Assembly: GCF_001422645.1 (NCBI RefSeq) | Contig: NZ_LMLR01000010.1 | Coordinates: 330,237 to 394,236 of the forward strand | Direction: 5' to 3' | Length of the DNA stretch: 64,000 nt | From: Arthrobacter sp. Leaf69 | GTDB taxonomy: Bacteria > Actinomycetota > Actinomycetes > Actinomycetales > Micrococcaceae | Program-made: the position numbers and the translations under genes | The notes under the pieces: model-generated | Told to the model about the DNA's origin: nothing | Databases searched by the model: none | The model's input: the letters and a program-made list of their open reading frames with translations, nothing else | Part shown: positions 25,278 through 35,557 of the stretch, piece by piece | Position numbering within the stretch: the first letter of the stretch is position 1 | Layout: each line of letters begins with the position of its first letter

Positions 25278-26582
25278 TCAAATGGGTGTTTTGGGCGCCT
25301 TGCCCTCGTCACCGTGCTGCTGCACTGCCTTCCGTTCGCGGAGCCGGTCCAGCCGGTTCATGACGGGAGCAGTGGTGGCCCCGTGCAGCACGATGGACAT
25401 TGCCACGACCAGGCCGATGAACGCCCACAGTTCCTCTGCTTGGGCGTTGAAGTCACCTTTGCTGAGCGCGTACGCGAGATAGTACAGCGAGCCGATGCCG
25501 CGGATGCCGAAAAAGGCAATGGCAATCCGTTCCCGCGGACCGGTCTTGCCCCGGGCCAGGCCGATCCAGCCGGCGAGCGGACGGACGAGCAGCAGGAACG
25601 CCAGCGCCACCAGGATCTCCGGCCAGCCAATGCCGGCCAGCAGACCCCGGGCTATCGCGCCTCCCAGCAACACCAGAATGACCACCGTCATGAGACGTTC
25701 GAGCTGCTCGACGTAGGAGTGCATGACGCGATGGAAGCCGTGCGTGCGTTCCGCGGCCCGGATGGTCACGGCGCACACAAAGACGGCGATGAACCCATAG
25801 CCTTCCAGCATTTCGGTTATCCCGTAGGCGAGGAACGTCGCTGCCAGCGCCACAAAGCCCTCGGAGTGGTTGGACAGCCGGACGCTGTCACGGGCAGAGA
25901 AGAACAGCCGGCTCAACGCTTTCCCTGCCAGCCAGCCGACCAGCAGGCCCATGCCGATCCGCCACAGGACATCGGTGAAGAACCAGGGGACAAACCACTC
26001 TGACGGCGCAGGACCGAACAGGCTGATGGCAATGGCCAGGTAGACAAAGGGGAACGCCAGCCCGTCATTCAGGCCTGCCTCGGAGGTGAGGCCGAATCGG
26101 ATTTCGTCTTCGCCACGCTCGGTTTCGCCCTCGTCGTCGGCAGGCTCGCCCACCTGCACTTCAGAGGCCAGCACGGGGTCTGTCGGTGCGAGCGCGGCTG
26201 CCACCAGCAGCGCCGCTCCAAGCCCCAGCCCCAGCGCCCAGAGCCCCAGCAGTGTCAGGGCGATAATGCAGATCGGCATGGCCACCCCCAGCATCCGCCA
26301 AGTGGTGGACCATGTGCGTCGTCCCACGGGACGGTCAAGGGCCAGGCCGGCGCCCATCAACGAGATGATGACGCAGATTTCCGTCAGGTGCGTGGTGAAC
26401 TCCCCGTATTGCAGGGGATCCGGGTCCGGCAGCTCCGGGATGAAGGAAAAGGCCAGCATGCCGGCGGCCAGGAAGACCATCGGCATCGACAGCGGAGCGT
26501 TGCGCAACAGCTTGGGCAACAGTGCGGCGGCGAAGACGGCCAGGCCCGCCGCTGCGAAGATGATGCTGGGAGCCTCGAACAC
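25278..26582 (-). CDS. Cation:proton antiporter, NhaP/CPA1 type
   Basis: 434 residues, GTG start with CAGGAGGC 9 bases upstream. About 12 helices, with LAPTDPVLASEVQVG (the CPA1 ATDP-like region) and SEAGLNDGLAFPFVYLAI (the ND ion-binding region, N and D both present). The C-terminal tail has the charged stretch DRLRERKAVQQHGDEGK. It exchanges Na+ or K+ for protons. A charged loop (EPADDEGETERGEDEIRFG) splits the two signature regions. It lies convergent with hutG, 22 bases between stops, so a shared terminator area is squeezed there. Confidence 0.88.
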   Translation of the reverse strand: MFEAPSIIFAAAGLAVFAAALLPKLLRNAPLSMPMVFLAAGMLAFSFIPELPDPDPLQYGEFTTHLTEICVIISLMGAGLALDRPVGRRTWSTTWRMLGVAMPICIIALTLLGLWALGLGLGAALLVAAALAPTDPVLASEVQVGEPADDEGETERGEDEIRFGLTSEAGLNDGLAFPFVYLAIAISLFGPAPSEWFVPWFFTDVLWRIGMGLLVGWLAGKALSRLFFSARDSVRLSNHSEGFVALAATFLAYGITEMLEGYGFIAVFVCAVTIRAAERTHGFHRVMHSYVEQLERLMTVVILVLLGGAIARGLLAGIGWPEILVALAFLLLVRPLAGWIGLARGKTGPRERIAIAFFGIRGIGSLYYLAYALSKGDFNAQAEELWAFIGLVVAMSIVLHGATTAPVMNRLDRLRERKAVQQHGDEGKAPKTPI

Positions 26583-26694
26583 TGCGTATGCCTCCTGCCG
26601 GACCCCGATGCCCGGGGATGAATAGGGGCACCGTCCCTGCGGAACGGCGCCCCTTCACCAAGATACGCGTGTGTGGCGCGAAAACCGTGAGCGG

Positions 26695-26937
26695 CTAGCT
26701 GCGCCGCACCTCCACGCCGTCGGATTTCAGGAAAAGCCCGTTCTCAGCGCCGGACGATTCCGCCGGGACCAGCCAGAGAACATTGCCGCTCAGTGAGACT
26801 TCTTCGACCTCACCGGCCGCCAGAACCTGTGCATGCTTGAGGATTTCGATCCGATCGCCGGCCTTGAGGCTCCGCCAGTCGGAAACCGCCGTGGCCAAGG
26901 CCAGGCGCCTGGACATTACCGTCCCGCGTGCTTTCAT
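26695..26937 (-). CDS. Small protein of unknown function
   Basis: 80 residues from the ATG (a longer frame upstream is poor in sense). It starts MKARGTVMSRRLALATAVSD and continues with a small beta-rich domain (LKAGDRIEILKHAQVLAAGEVEEV, LWLVP), similar in style to a Tudor/SH3-like fold that may bind nucleic acid. No family was recognised. Its upstream region holds an inverted repeat GTCACA/TGTGAC. The ribosome site is weak. The gene is downstream of and on the same strand as hutH, but 151 bases away. Confidence 0.65.
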   Translation of the reverse strand: MKARGTVMSRRLALATAVSDWRSLKAGDRIEILKHAQVLAAGEVEEVSLSGNVLWLVPAESSGAENGLFLKSDGVEVRRS

Positions 26938-26967
26938 TGAACTTCTACCCCTTTGTATATGTTCTTC

Positions 26968-26989
26968 GTCACAACTTCGTTGGTGTGAC
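26968..26989. promoter_or_regulatory. Inverted repeat GTCACA-N10-TGTGAC
   Basis: Two 6-base arms at 26968-26973 and 26984-26989 lie 31 bases before the ATG of the small leftward gene, next to an AT-rich promoter-like sequence (CATATACAAAGG on the minus strand). The arms read TCACA then TGTGA, the reverse order of a CRP/GlxR site, so the binding factor is unknown. It could be an operator or a small hairpin. Confidence 0.45.
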
Positions 26990-27088
26990 TTTCCATTTGT
27001 ACTACAGTTCCCGCGCCCCCGCTGGCCGTGTTGCCCACTATTTCGGGGGCGCCGGGAATTGTTCACCGAAACTGCATTTTGTTTTTCC

Positions 27089-28681
27089 TCAGGCGAGATT
27101 TCCGACGGCGGATTCGGCTGCCGCCCGGACCTTGCCCGAGGCAACGAGGACGTCGGCCGCCTCCAGCTCCGGGGACAGGAACCTGTCGGTTCCCGGACCG
27201 TCGACGACGTCGCGTAGCGCCGCGATCACCGCGGTTCCCGCCGGACCCGGCACGAGTTCGCCGCCGGAGAGCTGGGTGCGGATGTCAAGCGCCCTCGCCG
27301 AGGTGACGAGTTCGATCGCCAGGACGCGGCGCAGGTTCTCCACGGCGCGGCGCAGCTTGCGGGCCGCGTGCCAGCCCATCGAGACATGGTCCTCCTGCAT
27401 CGCGGAGCTCGGGATCGAGTCCACCGACGCCGGGACGGCAAGCCGTTTGTTGTCCGAGACCAGGCCGGCCTGGGTGTACTGGGCGATCATCAGGCCGGAG
27501 TCGACGCCGGGGTCGGCGGCCAGGAACGCCGGCAGCCCGTGCGAGCGGGCCGGGTCCAGCATCCGGTCGGTGCGGCGCTCGGCGATGGAGCTCAGGTCCG
27601 CGACGGCGATGGCCAGGAAATCCAGCACGTACGCCACGGGGGCGCCGTGGAAGTTGCCGTTTGAGCTGACGCGGCCGTCCGGCAGGACCACCGGGTTGTC
27701 GATCGCGGCCGCCAGCTCGCGGGAGGCCACCAGGGCGGCGTGGTCCACGGTGTCGCGGACGGCCCCGGCCACCTGGGGTGCGCAGCGCAGTGAGTAGGCG
27801 TCCTGGACCTTGGTGTCGTTGACCCGGTGGGAGGCCACGATCGGGGAATTGGAGAGGACCCGGAGCATGTTGTCCGCGGAGGCCGCCTGGCCCGGGTGCG
27901 GGCGGAGCGCGGCGTGCAGCTCGGGCAGGAACACCTGGTCGGTGCCAAGCAGCGCCTCGACGCTGAGCGCGGCGGTGATGTCCGCCGTCGTGAGCAGCTG
28001 GCGGATGTCCGCGATGGCCATCAGCAGCATGCCCAGCATGCCCTCGGTGCCGTTGACCAGCGCCAGGCCTTCCTTCTCGGCCAGGGTGACGGGTTCGATT
28101 CCGTGCGCGGCGAGCAGTGCGGCGACAGGTTCCTCGCCCCGCCCACCGTAGGTCACGCCGTCGGGCCCTGCGGCTTCGCCCTCGCCCATCAGGACCAGGG
28201 CGCAGTGCGACAGCGGGGCGAGATCTCCGGAACAGCCAAGCGAGCCGAATTCGCGGACCACGGGTGTGATGCCGGCGTTGAGGACATCCACCATGGTCTG
28301 CAGGACCACGGGGCGGACGCCGGTGCGGCCGGAGGCGAGGGTCTTGGCGCGCAGGAACATGATGCCACGGACCACCTCGCGTTCCACGGCCGGGCCCATC
28401 CCGGCGGCGTGGCTGCGGATCAGCGACTTCTGCAGCTGGGTGCGCAGGTCGTTGGGGATGTGCCGGTTGGCCAGCGCCCCGAAACCGGTGGAGATGCCGT
28501 AGGCCGGGACCTCGCTGTGGGCAAGGTCGTCGATGTGGGCCCGGACCTTGGCGACGGCATCGAGGGCGTCCTGGGCGATGGTCACCTTGGCGTCGTGGCG
28601 GGCGACGGCGACGACGTCGTCGGGGGTGACGCCGCTGGAGCCGAGGGTGACGGTGAGCGGTTCGTGGGTTGTGAGAGTCAT
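27089..28681 (-). CDS. hutH: Histidine ammonia-lyase
   Basis: 530 residues. It deaminates histidine to trans-urocanate using the MIO prosthetic group, formed from three internal residues. The motif here is GSLGCSGDLAPLSH with C150-S151-G152; the usual triad is Ala-Ser-Gly, so the first position is Cys. Other conserved parts are GISTGFGALANRHIPNDL, DAYSLRCAPQVAGAV and SSAMQEDHVSMGWHAARKL. It follows hutU by 8 bases in one operon, read leftward. Similarity runs from start to end, so the length is normal. Confidence 0.96.
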   Translation of the reverse strand: MTLTTHEPLTVTLGSSGVTPDDVVAVARHDAKVTIAQDALDAVAKVRAHIDDLAHSEVPAYGISTGFGALANRHIPNDLRTQLQKSLIRSHAAGMGPAVEREVVRGIMFLRAKTLASGRTGVRPVVLQTMVDVLNAGITPVVREFGSLGCSGDLAPLSHCALVLMGEGEAAGPDGVTYGGRGEEPVAALLAAHGIEPVTLAEKEGLALVNGTEGMLGMLLMAIADIRQLLTTADITAALSVEALLGTDQVFLPELHAALRPHPGQAASADNMLRVLSNSPIVASHRVNDTKVQDAYSLRCAPQVAGAVRDTVDHAALVASRELAAAIDNPVVLPDGRVSSNGNFHGAPVAYVLDFLAIAVADLSSIAERRTDRMLDPARSHGLPAFLAADPGVDSGLMIAQYTQAGLVSDNKRLAVPASVDSIPSSAMQEDHVSMGWHAARKLRRAVENLRRVLAIELVTSARALDIRTQLSGGELVPGPAGTAVIAALRDVVDGPGTDRFLSPELEAADVLVASGKVRAAAESAVGNLA

Positions 28682-28689
28682 GGTGATTC

Positions 28690-30408
<1,719 letters not shown>

Positions 30409-30547
30409 GAGGGGCTCCTTTGTATCTTGGTGGTTCTGGGATTGAGGTTCTATATCAACTAAAGCCTGTCCGTAGCCGCGGAAACAGTGCCTGCAGACCG
30501 GTGCTGTCCGGGATTCCAGACCCTCGAACGCACCTCCCCCGCCCGCT

Positions 30548-30608
30548 GTTGCGCTATCACTTTTGGTGCCTAAATCGCAGGTACAAGCACCGTAAGTGAT
30601 AGCGCAAC
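30548..30608. terminator. Imperfect 22-base inverted repeat after the IclR gene
   Basis: Arms GTTGCGCTATCACTTTTGGTGC (30548-30569) and its near complement (30587-30608) differ at two positions and enclose a 17-base loop. It lies 18 bases past the IclR stop and about 140 bases before hutU, so it may terminate the regulator transcript and insulate hutU. No T run is present on the minus strand. The sequence has the look of an intergenic repeat. Confidence 0.6.
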
Positions 30609-30625
30609 GGGGGTAGGGACAGGGG

Positions 30626-31465
30626 TCAGGCGGAGGGGCGGCCGTGGATCCGGACGGAGAGTTCGTCGGCGACCTTCTGGACCCTCGCGGCGAGGGCGGG
30701 CCACTCCTCCGCCGGCAGCTTCTCCTCAAGGAAAGTCACGGCGACGGCGGCGGTGGGCCAGCCCACGTGGTCCGTGACGGCGGCGGCGATCGAGCCGAAG
30801 CCCGGCGTCACCTCCCCGTGTTCGGTCGCATAGCCGCGCTGCCGGACCTGGTCCAGGTGGGAGGACAACGCCGAGTACTTCATGATGGGCGACTCGGTCT
30901 CGTGCCGGGCGCTGAAGGCCGCCGCATTCGGGTACAGTGCCCGGACCTGTGATTTCGGCAGCGCCGCGAGGATAGCCCGTCCGCTGGCGGTGAGGTGGCT
31001 CGGGAGCCGGACCCCGACGTCGGTCACGAGGGAGGGCCGGTTCTTCGCCCGCTCCTCCACGATGTAGAGCACATCACGGCCGTGCAGCACGGCCAGGTGG
31101 GCGCTTTCGCCGATCACGTCCACGAGCGAGGCGAGCATCGGCCGGCCCAGGCGGGAGAGCGGCTCCTGCCGGGAATAGGCCGAGCTGAGCTCGAAGGCAC
31201 TGATCCCGAGCCCGTACCGCTGCTCCTCATGAAGATGGAGTACGAATCCGTTGGCCTCCATCACACCGAGCAGGTGGTACACACTGGAGCGCGGCAGCCC
31301 CAGCGCGGAGGCAATGTTCGACGCCGCCATGGGCCCGCGCTTGGAGGCCAGCAGTTTCAGGATGCGCAGGGTATTTTCCGCCGCCGGAACCTTGGAGGCC
31401 ACCTTTGCCGGGGCGGCCCGTGGCGCCGCTGTGGTGGAAGGCGGGGTGGTGCTGGTGGCTGGCAT
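30626..31465 (-). CDS. IclR family regulator, probably of the hut genes
   Basis: 279 residues. A polar Pro/Ala-rich N-terminus of about 28 residues precedes the winged HTH ([40 protein letters not shown]), followed by the IclR effector domain ([58 protein letters not shown]). It lies between hutU and a divergent amino acid permease, the expected place for a histidine or urocanate sensor. It has a GAGAGGAAAC-like ribosome site. The ligand is inferred. Confidence 0.9.
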   Translation of the reverse strand: MPATSTTPPSTTAAPRAAPAKVASKVPAAENTLRILKLLASKRGPMAASNIASALGLPRSSVYHLLGVMEANGFVLHLHEEQRYGLGISAFELSSAYSRQEPLSRLGRPMLASLVDVIGESAHLAVLHGRDVLYIVEERAKNRPSLVTDVGVRLPSHLTASGRAILAALPKSQVRALYPNAAAFSARHETESPIMKYSALSSHLDQVRQRGYATEHGEVTPGFGSIAAAVTDHVGWPTAAVAVTFLEEKLPAEEWPALAARVQKVADELSVRIHGRPSA

Positions 31466-31749
31466 GTTTCCTCTTCATTGGCGCGGTGTCCGGTATCCCG
31501 TACTTAAGCATGCGCCCGGACCGCGCCTCCGGACGGCCCGGACCGCCTCGAATTGTCTGGAATCCCGGACATAGTGTCGTCCCGGGCCGGCTGCACCGCG
31601 CAGGAGGAACCCGCGGGCTTGCGCAGCCGGCTGCCGCGGCCGGGATGTCTGAAATCGAAGACACTAAGTGCCCGTGAGGCTCATCACAGCCGGGCTCAAC
31701 ATGGTCTGCTGGATAGCGATCCCCCTCCCAATGACGAGAAGGTATTCGC
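31466..31749. promoter_or_regulatory. Divergent region between IclR gene and permease
   Basis: 284 bases with no gene. It must carry two opposed promoters. A short motif GTCCGGAATTCC-like is seen as TGTCTGGAATCCCGGACA (31553-31570), an imperfect palindrome (TGTC/GACA arms with GGAATCC centre) that is a good candidate for the IclR site. Part of a similar TGTCCGGTATCCC sequence lies at about 31487-31499. Confidence 0.45.
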
Positions 31750-33240
31750 ATGCAACAAGCCACTACGGACATCAAGCCAACGCCTCCTCCGGGACCGGGC
31801 AACGCCAACACCGTCAGCGCCGCCGTCGAGACTGTCCTGAACCGCGGACTCAACGTCCGCCACATCCGCTTCATGGCACTGGGCTCGGCGATCGGCACCG
31901 GACTGTTCTACGGATCGGCCTCGGCCATCCAGAAGGCCGGCCCGGCCGTGCTGCTGGCGTACATGATCGGCGGCGCCGCAGTGTTCATGGTGATGCGCGC
32001 CCTGGGTGAAATGGCCGTGCGCCACCCCGTGTCCGGTTCCTTCGGCCAGTACGCCAGCCGCTACCTCGGCCCGCTGGCAGGCTTCGTGACCGGCTGGACC
32101 TACGTGTTCGAGATGGCGATCGTGGCCATCGCGGATGTCACCGCCTTCAGCATTTACATGGGCTTCTGGTTTCCCGAGGTCGAGCGCTGGATCTGGGTCC
32201 TGGCGATTATCTTCTTCCTGGCGGCGCTGAACCTGCTCAGCGTCAAGGTCTTCGGCGAACTCGAGTTCTGGTTCTCGCTCATCAAGGTGGTGGCCATCAT
32301 CGCGATGATCGCGGGCGGCGCCGCCATTATCGTCTTCGGCTTCCAGGCTGGCGGCGCCACCGTGGCCCCCGGACTGGGCAACCTCGTGGAGCACGGCGGA
32401 CTGTTCCCCAACGGCTTCGAAGGACTCCTGGCCTCGTTCGCCGTCGTGATGTTCGCATTCGGCGGTATTGAAACCCTGGGCATCACCGCCGGCGAGGCTG
32501 CGGATCCGAAGAATGTCATACCCAAGGCCGTCAATACGGTTCCGGTGCGCGTGCTCCTCTTCTACGTGCTGACACTGGGTGTCCTCATGAGCCTGTTCCC
32601 CTGGAACGAGATCGGTACCAACGGCAGCCCGTTTGTCCAGATCTTCAGCGGACTGGGCATTCCGGCGGCACCGCACATCCTCAACGCCGTGGTCATTACC
32701 GCCGCGTTGTCGGCGATCAACAGCGACATCTTCGGCGCCGGCCGGATCCTGTTCGGCCTGTCCCGGCAGGGGCACGCCCCCGCGAGCTTCGGCAAGGTCT
32801 CCCGCCACGGCGTGCCGTGGATGACCGTGGTCATGATGGCGGGCATCCTGCTGGTGGGTGTAGTCCTCAACGCCGTCATTCCGGAGAACGTCTTCCTGCT
32901 GATCGCCTCGATCGCGACGTTCGCCACCGTCTGGGTCTGGGTGATGATCCTGGCCTCCCACGTGGCAATGAAGCGCGAGATCTCCCGCCAAGGGCTGCCG
33001 GCATCGGAATTCCCGTCCCCGTGGTGGCCCGCGGCGTCGGTGGCGACGATCGTGTTCATGGCCCTTGTCATCGGAATTCTGGGGGCGTTCGAGGACACCC
33101 GCGTGGCACTCTATGTGGGCGCCGCCTGGCTTGGACTGCTCGTGATCGGGTACCGGCTTTGGGTCCGCGGTCACGGCCGGCTCCGCGCCGAGCTCACGGA
33201 CGAAACCGCGCAGCTCCCGCAGGTTCCGGCGGGAAGGTAG
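31750..33240 (+). CDS. Amino acid permease, APC family (likely histidine)
   Basis: 496 residues with 12 helices. The N-terminal region [22 protein letters not shown] is the APC start motif, and [26 protein letters not shown] [20 protein letters not shown] marks helix 8. It resembles the ProY/AroP/HutT branch of proton-coupled amino acid importers. Because it is divergent from the IclR gene of the hut region, histidine uptake is the best guess. A GAGAAGG site precedes the ATG. A GC-rich hairpin follows the stop. Confidence 0.88.
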   Translation: MQQATTDIKPTPPPGPGNANTVSAAVETVLNRGLNVRHIRFMALGSAIGTGLFYGSASAIQKAGPAVLLAYMIGGAAVFMVMRALGEMAVRHPVSGSFGQYASRYLGPLAGFVTGWTYVFEMAIVAIADVTAFSIYMGFWFPEVERWIWVLAIIFFLAALNLLSVKVFGELEFWFSLIKVVAIIAMIAGGAAIIVFGFQAGGATVAPGLGNLVEHGGLFPNGFEGLLASFAVVMFAFGGIETLGITAGEAADPKNVIPKAVNTVPVRVLLFYVLTLGVLMSLFPWNEIGTNGSPFVQIFSGLGIPAAPHILNAVVITAALSAINSDIFGAGRILFGLSRQGHAPASFGKVSRHGVPWMTVVMMAGILLVGVVLNAVIPENVFLLIASIATFATVWVWVMILASHVAMKREISRQGLPASEFPSPWWPAASVATIVFMALVIGILGAFEDTRVALYVGAAWLGLLVIGYRLWVRGHGRLRAELTDETAQLPQVPAGR

Positions 33241-33250
33241 GGACGCCGGG

Positions 33251-33272
33251 GCCCCGCAGCCGGCCGCGGGGC
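33251..33272 (+). terminator. Short GC-rich hairpin after the amino acid permease
   Basis: Perfect 7-base arms GCCCCGC (33251-33257) and GCGGGGC (33266-33272) around AGCCGGCC, followed by TAAAAT. It lies 11 bases after the permease stop. The TAAAAT right behind it doubles as a probable -10 box for the next gene, so terminator and promoter are nested. Confidence 0.6.
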
Positions 33273-33283
33273 TAAAATCAGTC

Positions 33284-33937
33284 ATGGTCCCCGCCACCAA
33301 CCTGCTGGCCTTTGCCCTCGCGGCCTTCCTCCTCATCGCCGTGCCGGGACCCAGCGTGCTGTTCGTCATCGGCCGGACGCTGGCCCTGGGCCGCAGGGGC
33401 GGACTTCTGAGCGTGCTGGGCAACGCCCTCGGGGAGCTGCTGCAGATCGCCGCGGTTGCGTTGGGCGTGGGGGTGGTGCTGGCCCAGTCCGCCGTGCTCT
33501 TCAGCGCGGTCAAGTTCGCCGGCGCGGCCTATCTCGTCTACCTCGGAATCCAAGCCATCCGGCACCGCGGCGGAGGTCCGACGACGGCGGAACCCTCGCG
33601 TCCGGCGTCGACGTTCAGGATCCTCCGGGAGGGATTCATCGTTGGTGCCACCAACCCCAAGTCGATTGTCTTCTTCGTTGCCGTGCTGCCCCAGTTCGTG
33701 GACTATTCCGCGGGCGCCATTCCGGTGCAGCTGGCGACGCTGGGGGCCCTGTTCCTAGCCATCGCGCTGGTCTCGGACAGCGGCTGGGCGCTGATTGCCG
33801 GCACGGCCCGGCGCTGGTTTGCGAGCTCACCCCGGCGCATCGCTGCCCTCGGCACCACCGGCGGGGCCATGATGATCGGGCTTGGCGGATTTCTTGCCCT
33901 CGCGGGGAACGCGGCGGAGCCCCAGCCCGGCAAGTAG
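33284..33937 (+). CDS. LysE/RhtB family exporter
   Basis: 217 residues, about six helices. The start LLAFALAAFLLIAVPGPSVLFVIGRTLALG and GATNPKSIVFFVAVLPQFVD are the signatures of the RhtB/LeuE branch, which exports amino acids such as homoserine, threonine or leucine. It differs from the LysE/ArgO-like protein at 7929-8540. A TAAAAT box ends 5 bases before the ATG and there is no ribosome site, so a leaderless mRNA is likely. No regulator is adjacent. Confidence 0.9.
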   Translation: MVPATNLLAFALAAFLLIAVPGPSVLFVIGRTLALGRRGGLLSVLGNALGELLQIAAVALGVGVVLAQSAVLFSAVKFAGAAYLVYLGIQAIRHRGGGPTTAEPSRPASTFRILREGFIVGATNPKSIVFFVAVLPQFVDYSAGAIPVQLATLGALFLAIALVSDSGWALIAGTARRWFASSPRRIAALGTTGGAMMIGLGGFLALAGNAAEPQPGK

Positions 33938-34126
33938 TCGGCACAACGGCCCCAAGTGGTGCCCGGTCCGGCGGGCGTAGAAGTTACTCGTGTGACGAAA
34001 GGGACGCAGGGCTACAGTTGCTTCACGGCGGTACCGGACGGGCAGCGACAACGCCTGGGGAGCACACGCAGCTGGTCCGGAGCCGCCGATCTACCAAGTG
34101 GCACTCGTTTCGAAGGAGTGGTTCCG

Positions 34127-34384
34127 ATGGCCCCAGCATCTCCACAGGCGCAACGCCAACGAGGCCGCGCGACCGCCCTCCTGTCGAAGTGGTCCAGCCG
34201 CGCCAGGTCATCGCGGATTCCGTTCCGGGTGGGACAGGTGCTGATCGGGGACGATCCCTTCAACGGCCGCCGCCTGGGCACAGTTGCAGTCATCGAGGCC
34301 CCCTTCGTAGGGCTCCGGACGGCCGGCAATACACCGGAGGACGTCCTGTTCTACGACTACCGGCAACTACGGTTCCCAGACTAG
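34127..34384 (+). CDS. Small basic protein of unknown function
   Basis: 85 residues from an ATG with a clear AGGAG site 8 bases upstream. The first 30 residues are rich in Arg, Gln and Ala (QAQRQRGRATALLSKWSSRAR). The second part (FRVGQVLIGDDPFNGRRLGTVAVIEAPF, then VLFYDYRQLRFPD) looks like a small beta-rich domain. No family was recognised. It is followed 17 bases later by the BldC-like gene, so they may form an operon. The upstream region contains GTGTGACG and CTACAGTT, possible promoter boxes. Confidence 0.65.
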   Translation: MAPASPQAQRQRGRATALLSKWSSRARSSRIPFRVGQVLIGDDPFNGRRLGTVAVIEAPFVGLRTAGNTPEDVLFYDYRQLRFPD

Positions 34385-34401
34385 TGGACGGGCCAGATGA
34401 C

Positions 34402-34626
34402 ATGAGCGCAGCGAACGTTTCCTCCCACTTCCTGACCATCGCGGAAGTCGCTGCGGCAATGCGGGTGTCCAAAATGACCGTCTACCGGCTGGTGAAATCG
34501 CATGCGATTGCGGCCGTGCGGGTGGGCCGTTCGTTCCGGGTGCCGGAAGAGGCCGTCAACGACTACATCCGCCGCGCCACCGAACCGGCAACCAACGACC
34601 ACACCGACGGCAAGGCGACGGACTGA
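34402..34626 (+). CDS. BldC-like/excisionase-type DNA-binding protein
   Basis: 74 residues. The whole protein is a MerR-type winged helix (FLTIAEVAAAMRVSKMTVYR, LVKSHAIAAVRVGRSFRVPE, EAVNDYIRR), the fold and length of BldC and of excisionase-family proteins. BldC controls development in Streptomyces and has conserved relatives in non-sporulating actinobacteria. The absence of integrase or phage genes nearby argues for a BldC-type chromosomal regulator rather than a prophage excisionase. The start is the ATG at GACATGAGC; other starts upstream would lengthen it slightly. Confidence 0.82.
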   Translation: MSAANVSSHFLTIAEVAAAMRVSKMTVYRLVKSHAIAAVRVGRSFRVPEEAVNDYIRRATEPATNDHTDGKATD

Positions 34627-34666
34627 CCGGTGCCCTGGCCGGCCCGCCCAGCGCACCGGCGCCCGG

Positions 34667-35416
34667 TCAGCGGGCGGACCAGCCGCCGTCCATGGTGTAG
34701 CTGGCGCCGGTGACCATTCCGGCGTCGTCGGAGGCCAGCCACGCAACGAGGGAGGCGACCTCCTCGGGCTCGACGAGCCGCTTGACGGCGGCTTCGGTCA
34801 GCATGATCTTGGCGAGCACTTCGGACTCCGGGATCCCGTGCACTTTGGCCTGGTCCGCGATCTGGGACTCGACCAGCGGCGTCCGGACGTAGCCCGGGTT
34901 GATGCAGTTGGAGGTGACGCCGTGCGCGCCGCCCTCCAGCGCCGTGACTTTGCTCAGGCCTTCCAGTCCGTGCTTGGCCGAGACATAGGCACTCTTGAAC
35001 GGCGAGGCACGGAGCCCGTGCACGGATGACAGGTTGATGATCCGGCCGAAGTTGTTCGCGTACATGTGCGGCAGCGCGGCGCGGATGAGCAGGAACGGCG
35101 CTTCCAGCATGAGCGTGATGAGGCGTCGGAAGTCCGCCGGATCGAAGTCCTCGATCGGGCTGATCTGCTGGATACCGGCGTTGTTGACGAGGATGTCGCA
35201 GTCCAGGCTCACTGCCTGGAGGGTCTCGACGTCGAGCAGGTTGACTGCCCAGGAGGTGCCGCCGACTTCGTCGGCGAGGGCGGAGGCCGCGGCCTCATCC
35301 ACATCCGCGATCACCACTTTGGCGCCGCGTGCCGCGAGGGCGCGGACGCTGGCGGCGCCGATCCCGCCGGCTCCGCCGGTGACCAGGGCCTTGCGCCCGT
35401 TCAAGCTGCTCTCCAT
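34667..35416 (-). CDS. 3-hydroxybutyrate dehydrogenase (SDR)
   Basis: 249 residues from the ATG; the longer frame upstream was rejected because it would run into the divergent LysR control region. It starts with the NAD-binding VTGGAGGIGAASVRALA, has NNAG in ILVNNAGIQQ, the catalytic S in INLSSVHG and Y-x3-K in YVSAKHG, and the end MDGGWSAR. INPGYVRTPLVESQIADQAK matches the substrate loop of D-3-hydroxybutyrate dehydrogenases, which turn ketone bodies or PHB monomers into acetoacetate. It is divergent from a LysR gene that may control it. Confidence 0.88.
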   Translation of the reverse strand: MESSLNGRKALVTGGAGGIGAASVRALAARGAKVVIADVDEAAASALADEVGGTSWAVNLLDVETLQAVSLDCDILVNNAGIQQISPIEDFDPADFRRLITLMLEAPFLLIRAALPHMYANNFGRIINLSSVHGLRASPFKSAYVSAKHGLEGLSKVTALEGGAHGVTSNCINPGYVRTPLVESQIADQAKVHGIPESEVLAKIMLTEAAVKRLVEPEEVASLVAWLASDDAGMVTGASYTMDGGWSAR

Positions 35417-35557
35417 GTCTGCACTCCTCAAGTTCGCGGTCTTCAACGGCCCAGAGGAAGTGCGATGCACGGCACTGAGCAGCTTCACTGAGTATTGCCG
35501 CACATAGTGGGCGTTTCAATGGTCAAACCAGCACCCCTCATGTGCAGAATTGCAGAT

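Noticed and set aside
26968..26989. CRP/GlxR binding site
   Set aside because: The half sites are in the opposite order (TCACA then TGTGA) from the TGTGA-N6-TCACA site.
34402..34626. Phage or plasmid excisionase
   Set aside because: No integrase, attachment-site repeat or mobile gene is near; the BldC-like chromosomal regulator explanation is simpler.
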